Of a stretch of 64,000 nucleotides of DNA, positions 62,002 through 64,000 are shown in pieces. The DNA is from Kolteria novifilia. GTDB lineage: Bacteria; Planctomycetota; Planctomycetia; Kolteriales; Kolteriaceae. The stretch is from NCBI GenBank assembly GCA_007748055.1, contig CP036279.1, forward strand, positions 3,968,001 through 4,032,000, given 5' to 3'. The position numbers and the translations under genes are program-made. The notes beneath the pieces are model-generated. The model saw nothing but the letters and a program-made list of their open reading frames with translations. It did no database searches and was not told where the DNA came from. The first letter of the stretch is position 1. Each line of letters starts with the position of its first letter.

Positions 62002-62082
62002 CCCTCGTTCAGCGCGTGATGTAGTCCCGAGCCGACGCATCCTCAACTGGGAACGCACATCGTTTGTGGCAAGGAGGTCGCC

Positions 62083-62238
62083 ATGCTCGTTCTAACTCGG
62101 AAACCCTCCGAGAAGATCGTTATCGGAGATAAGATCACCGTGACCGTCGTTCGCGTCGACGGCAACAAGGTCCGCTTGGGTATCGAGGCGCCGCCCGACG
62201 TTCCGATCTTCCGCGACGAAGTGGTCGCCAAGGCCTAG
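62083..62238 (+). CDS. csrA: Carbon storage regulator CsrA, 51 residues
   Basis: The gene is small but complete: AAGGAGG 5 nt before ATG 62083 and a TAG stop at 62236-62238. The protein begins MLVLTRKPSEKIVIGDKITV, continues VVRVDGNKVRLGIEAPPDVPIFRDEV and ends VVAKA. These are the conserved CsrA/RsmA segments, including Arg6 (with Leu4) and the RDEV region that contact GGA motifs in RNA. It is an RNA-binding post-transcriptional regulator, acting as a dimer in the cytoplasm. The C-terminal tail is short. A promoter candidate lies upstream; it has no operon partner. Confidence 0.95.
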   Translation: MLVLTRKPSEKIVIGDKITVTVVRVDGNKVRLGIEAPPDVPIFRDEVVAKA

Positions 62239-62387
62239 CGAGTGCCTACTTCCAACTAATCGAGTTGTCGACATCGCTCCGTTCGACGAGCGGAGTCACC
62301 CGCGCGTTCGCCCTCTCCGCGGCGACGGCGATCCTGACAAGGTCGATCGGCATCGCGATCGAGCTTTACCGCTGAATCGCGACTCAT

Positions 62388-63473
62388 ATGGATAAGGACG
62401 TCATTCCGGAGGGGATACGTCCATCGATGCTGAAGTTTCTCGCACGCCGCTGGTTTCTCCTGTTCGTTCTGTTCGGACTCATCCTGGTTAGCCAGTTTCC
62501 CGACACCGCGACGACTCTTCTCTCTCCCTTTTCGACCCGCTACCTCGCGGCGGCGACCCTCTTTGTGATGTCGCTGACGCTGCGGACCGATCGACTTTGG
62601 AACGCGGTGCGGCACCCCGGCCCCGCTTTCGTGGCCTTCGGGATCACCTATCTGATCGCGCCGCTGTTGGGCTGGCTCACCGCGGAGACCTTGGTTTCCG
62701 ATAACTACCGCGTCGGGCTGATCCTGGTTTGCACCCTGCCCTGCACGATGGCCTCGGCGTCCATTTGGACACGTATGGCGGGCGGAAACGACGCCGTCGC
62801 GCTGACGGTGACCGTCTTCACCAACAGTCTCGTCTTCCTCTTCACCGCCGGTTGGCTCTCGATCCTGACCGGTACCGAGGTCGAGATCGACACCTTCGGG
62901 ATGGCCCGGCAATTGGTACTTGTCGTCGTTATCCCGATCATCCTGGGACAGATCGTCCGTCTCTCCAAGGGCGTGGCCGACTTGGTCGACATGCAGCGCA
63001 AGCGACTCGGCATCATCAGCCAGTGCTTCATTCTTATCCTTATCTTCAAGTCGGGCACCATCGCTCACGAGGGCCTGACCGAAGTCGAAGGTCAAAGCGT
63101 CTTCAGCTGGGCGTTTCTGAGTGTCGGCGTGGTGTGCATCGGGCTTCACTTGCTGTTGCTCGCCACCGGCTTTCAGATCGGCCGACGATTGTTCTCTCGT
63201 CCAGACGCCATCGCGGTCGCGATCGCGGGGAGCCAGAAGACGCTCCCCGTCGGCGTTTACCTTCTTAACGAGTACTACGCCGCCTCGGCCCACTTCGGCA
63301 TCGTTCCACTGCTGGTTTGGCACATCGGCCAACTCGTCGTCGACACGTACATCGCCGAGCGGTTCTACTACCTCGCTCCCAAGGAGCCGGAGCCCACCCC
63401 TTCCACCGGCGCTTCCCCGGCAAGCGCCAGCGACGAACCGCGCGATAAAATCCCCTCTGAAAATGAGCGTTGA
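62388..63473 (+). CDS. SBF-like/bile acid:sodium symporter family membrane protein
   Basis: The protein has 361 residues from ATG 62388; ATG 62427 (LKFLARRWFLLFVLFG) is possible, as conserved sequence begins there. About ten membrane segments are seen, such as FLLFVLFGLILVSQF, VAFGITYLIAPLLGWLT and LVLVVVIPIILGQIV. LVCTLPCTMASASIWTRMAGGNDAVALTVTV and AIAGSQKTLPVGVYLLNEYY are the conserved repeats of the SBF-like (SLC10A7-type) family. The substrate may be an organic anion and is not predictable. The C-terminal 35 residues are a polar tail. It is convergent with the DUF58 gene, 8 bp between stops. Confidence 0.9.
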   Translation: MDKDVIPEGIRPSMLKFLARRWFLLFVLFGLILVSQFPDTATTLLSPFSTRYLAAATLFVMSLTLRTDRLWNAVRHPGPAFVAFGITYLIAPLLGWLTAETLVSDNYRVGLILVCTLPCTMASASIWTRMAGGNDAVALTVTVFTNSLVFLFTAGWLSILTGTEVEIDTFGMARQLVLVVVIPIILGQIVRLSKGVADLVDMQRKRLGIISQCFILILIFKSGTIAHEGLTEVEGQSVFSWAFLSVGVVCIGLHLLLLATGFQIGRRLFSRPDAIAVAIAGSQKTLPVGVYLLNEYYAASAHFGIVPLLVWHIGQLVVDTYIAERFYYLAPKEPEPTPSTGASPASASDEPRDKIPSENER

Positions 63474-63481
63474 GGCCGCTT

Positions 63482-64000
63482 CTAGAGAAGATGGCGAGCC
63501 TTGATCCGCAGGTATTCGTTGATCAGCGGAGCGGTCAGGTCCTCCGGGAAGACGTCAAGCGTCAGCACGCCCTGATGCCGCAAGTTGCTCAGGACTTGAT
63601 CGCGCCACGAGAGAATGTCGGCGGCGGCCGCCGCTCGATAGAGTTCCCCGCCAACCAGCTCGTCGTGGCGCTGCCCCTCGGTCGAGGGGACCGCGTCGAA
63701 GAGTTCGTGATCGCGCAGCAACACTCCCATCGGCAGATGTCGACCCGTGACATTGGAGAGCTGGGCGGTCACTTGGTTCGCGTTGACGTCATCGATGAGG
63801 TTGGTGATCAGGATCACCAGCGACCGCTTGCGGCAGCGATGATTGAGGTACAGAAAAGCCTCGTCATAGCGTGACTCGACCAGGTTCGGGAACAGGTCGT
63901 GCACGGCGTGAACCAGGCGGTTCTGATGCCGCGCGCCCGAACCGAGCGGAACCCAGCGGTGGACCTGGTCGGAGAAGGTCAGCAGCCCGACTTCATCCCC
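63482..64000 (-). CDS. DUF58 domain protein, N-terminus beyond the window
   Basis: Only the C-terminal 172 residues are present; the frame is open to base 64000. The sequence GDEVGLLTFSDQVHRWVPLG, then NRLVHAVHDLFPNLVESRYDEAFLYLNHRCRKRSLVILITNLID, and finally GRHLPMGVLLRDHELFDA and LINEYLRIKARHLL follow the DUF58 family, a VWA-like fold. Family members usually stand next to MoxR ATPases and BatA-type genes, here perhaps to the right of the window. The function is not established. Confidence 0.9.
   Translation of the reverse strand, partial: GDEVGLLTFSDQVHRWVPLGSGARHQNRLVHAVHDLFPNLVESRYDEAFLYLNHRCRKRSLVILITNLIDDVNANQVTAQLSNVTGRHLPMGVLLRDHELFDAVPSTEGQRHDELVGGELYRAAAAADILSWRDQVLSNLRHQGVLTLDVFPEDLTAPLINEYLRIKARHLL

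Noticed and set aside
1-64000. tRNA, rRNA or riboswitch genes
   Set aside because: No cloverleaf-like pattern, rRNA segment or known riboswitch core was recognised by reading; a covariance search would be needed to exclude small ones.

Overview
The window comes from a planctomycete (Planctomycetota); the order cannot be fixed from it. The evidence is a high-GC genome carrying a DUF1559 prepilin-like protein, four secreted sulfatases, a DUF1549/DUF1553 plus DUF1501 pair, DUF1080 (3-keto-disaccharide hydrolase) domains, a multi-heme PA14 cytochrome, PQQ and SBBP propellers, and two Ser/Thr kinases, one fused to an FGE-like domain. No rRNA, tRNA, CRISPR array, phage or complete insertion sequence was seen.

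Left part (1-20.2 kb): a truncated SBBP propeller protein, a prepilin-like DUF1559 protein, a PQQ-like propeller protein, two small receiver-fold genes (cREC and REC), a GNAT acetyltransferase and a chalcone-isomerase-like lipoprotein. Three sulfatases and a DUF6940 protein follow. Next comes a minus-strand ribose/nucleoside unit: ribokinase, ribose-binding lipoprotein, fused ATPase, permease and an exported nucleoside hydrolase. Its last four genes are joined by stop/start overlaps or a 16-nt gap. A second exported nucleoside hydrolase lies just upstream, behind a perfect LacI-type palindrome. The inferred logic is cleavage of nucleosides outside the cytoplasm, import of ribose, then phosphorylation.

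Middle part (20.4-45.5 kb): a propeller-DUF1080 fusion with a five-heme PA14 cytochrome; a sulfatase; a run of a two-domain esterase-like protein, a divergent NRAMP-fold transporter, nagB and nagA; a VWA protein; an OpuC-type ABC system with binding protein and permease fused; a GT4 glycosyltransferase; a GntP permease; an ATP-grasp protein; and the DUF1501/DUF1549-1553 pair next to a multi-pass membrane protein.

Right part (45.9-64 kb): a DUF2760 gene followed by two divergent Hsp70 relatives (the second with a long C-terminal DNA-K-related region), a small SET-domain protein, a nitrilase-family amidohydrolase, two convergent kinase genes, an HDAC-like amidohydrolase with a carboxymuconolactone-decarboxylase-like protein, a DUF1080 protein, an iron alcohol dehydrogenase coupled to a PfkB kinase, a 51-residue CsrA, an SBF-like transporter and a truncated DUF58 gene.

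The most distinctive non-coding signal is two families of short, non-coding, MITE-like elements. Family A is about 150-180 bp, has TGTCCTGATTGG-type inverted ends and a CATGCCCACG...CGTGGGCATG core, and sits at or just after gene ends, often at a TAG stop codon. Family B is 165-166 bp with CTAGGCTYCGTCTCAAAAGT-type inverted ends, in three copies. Both abut CTAG, and one A copy and one B copy share a single CTAG.
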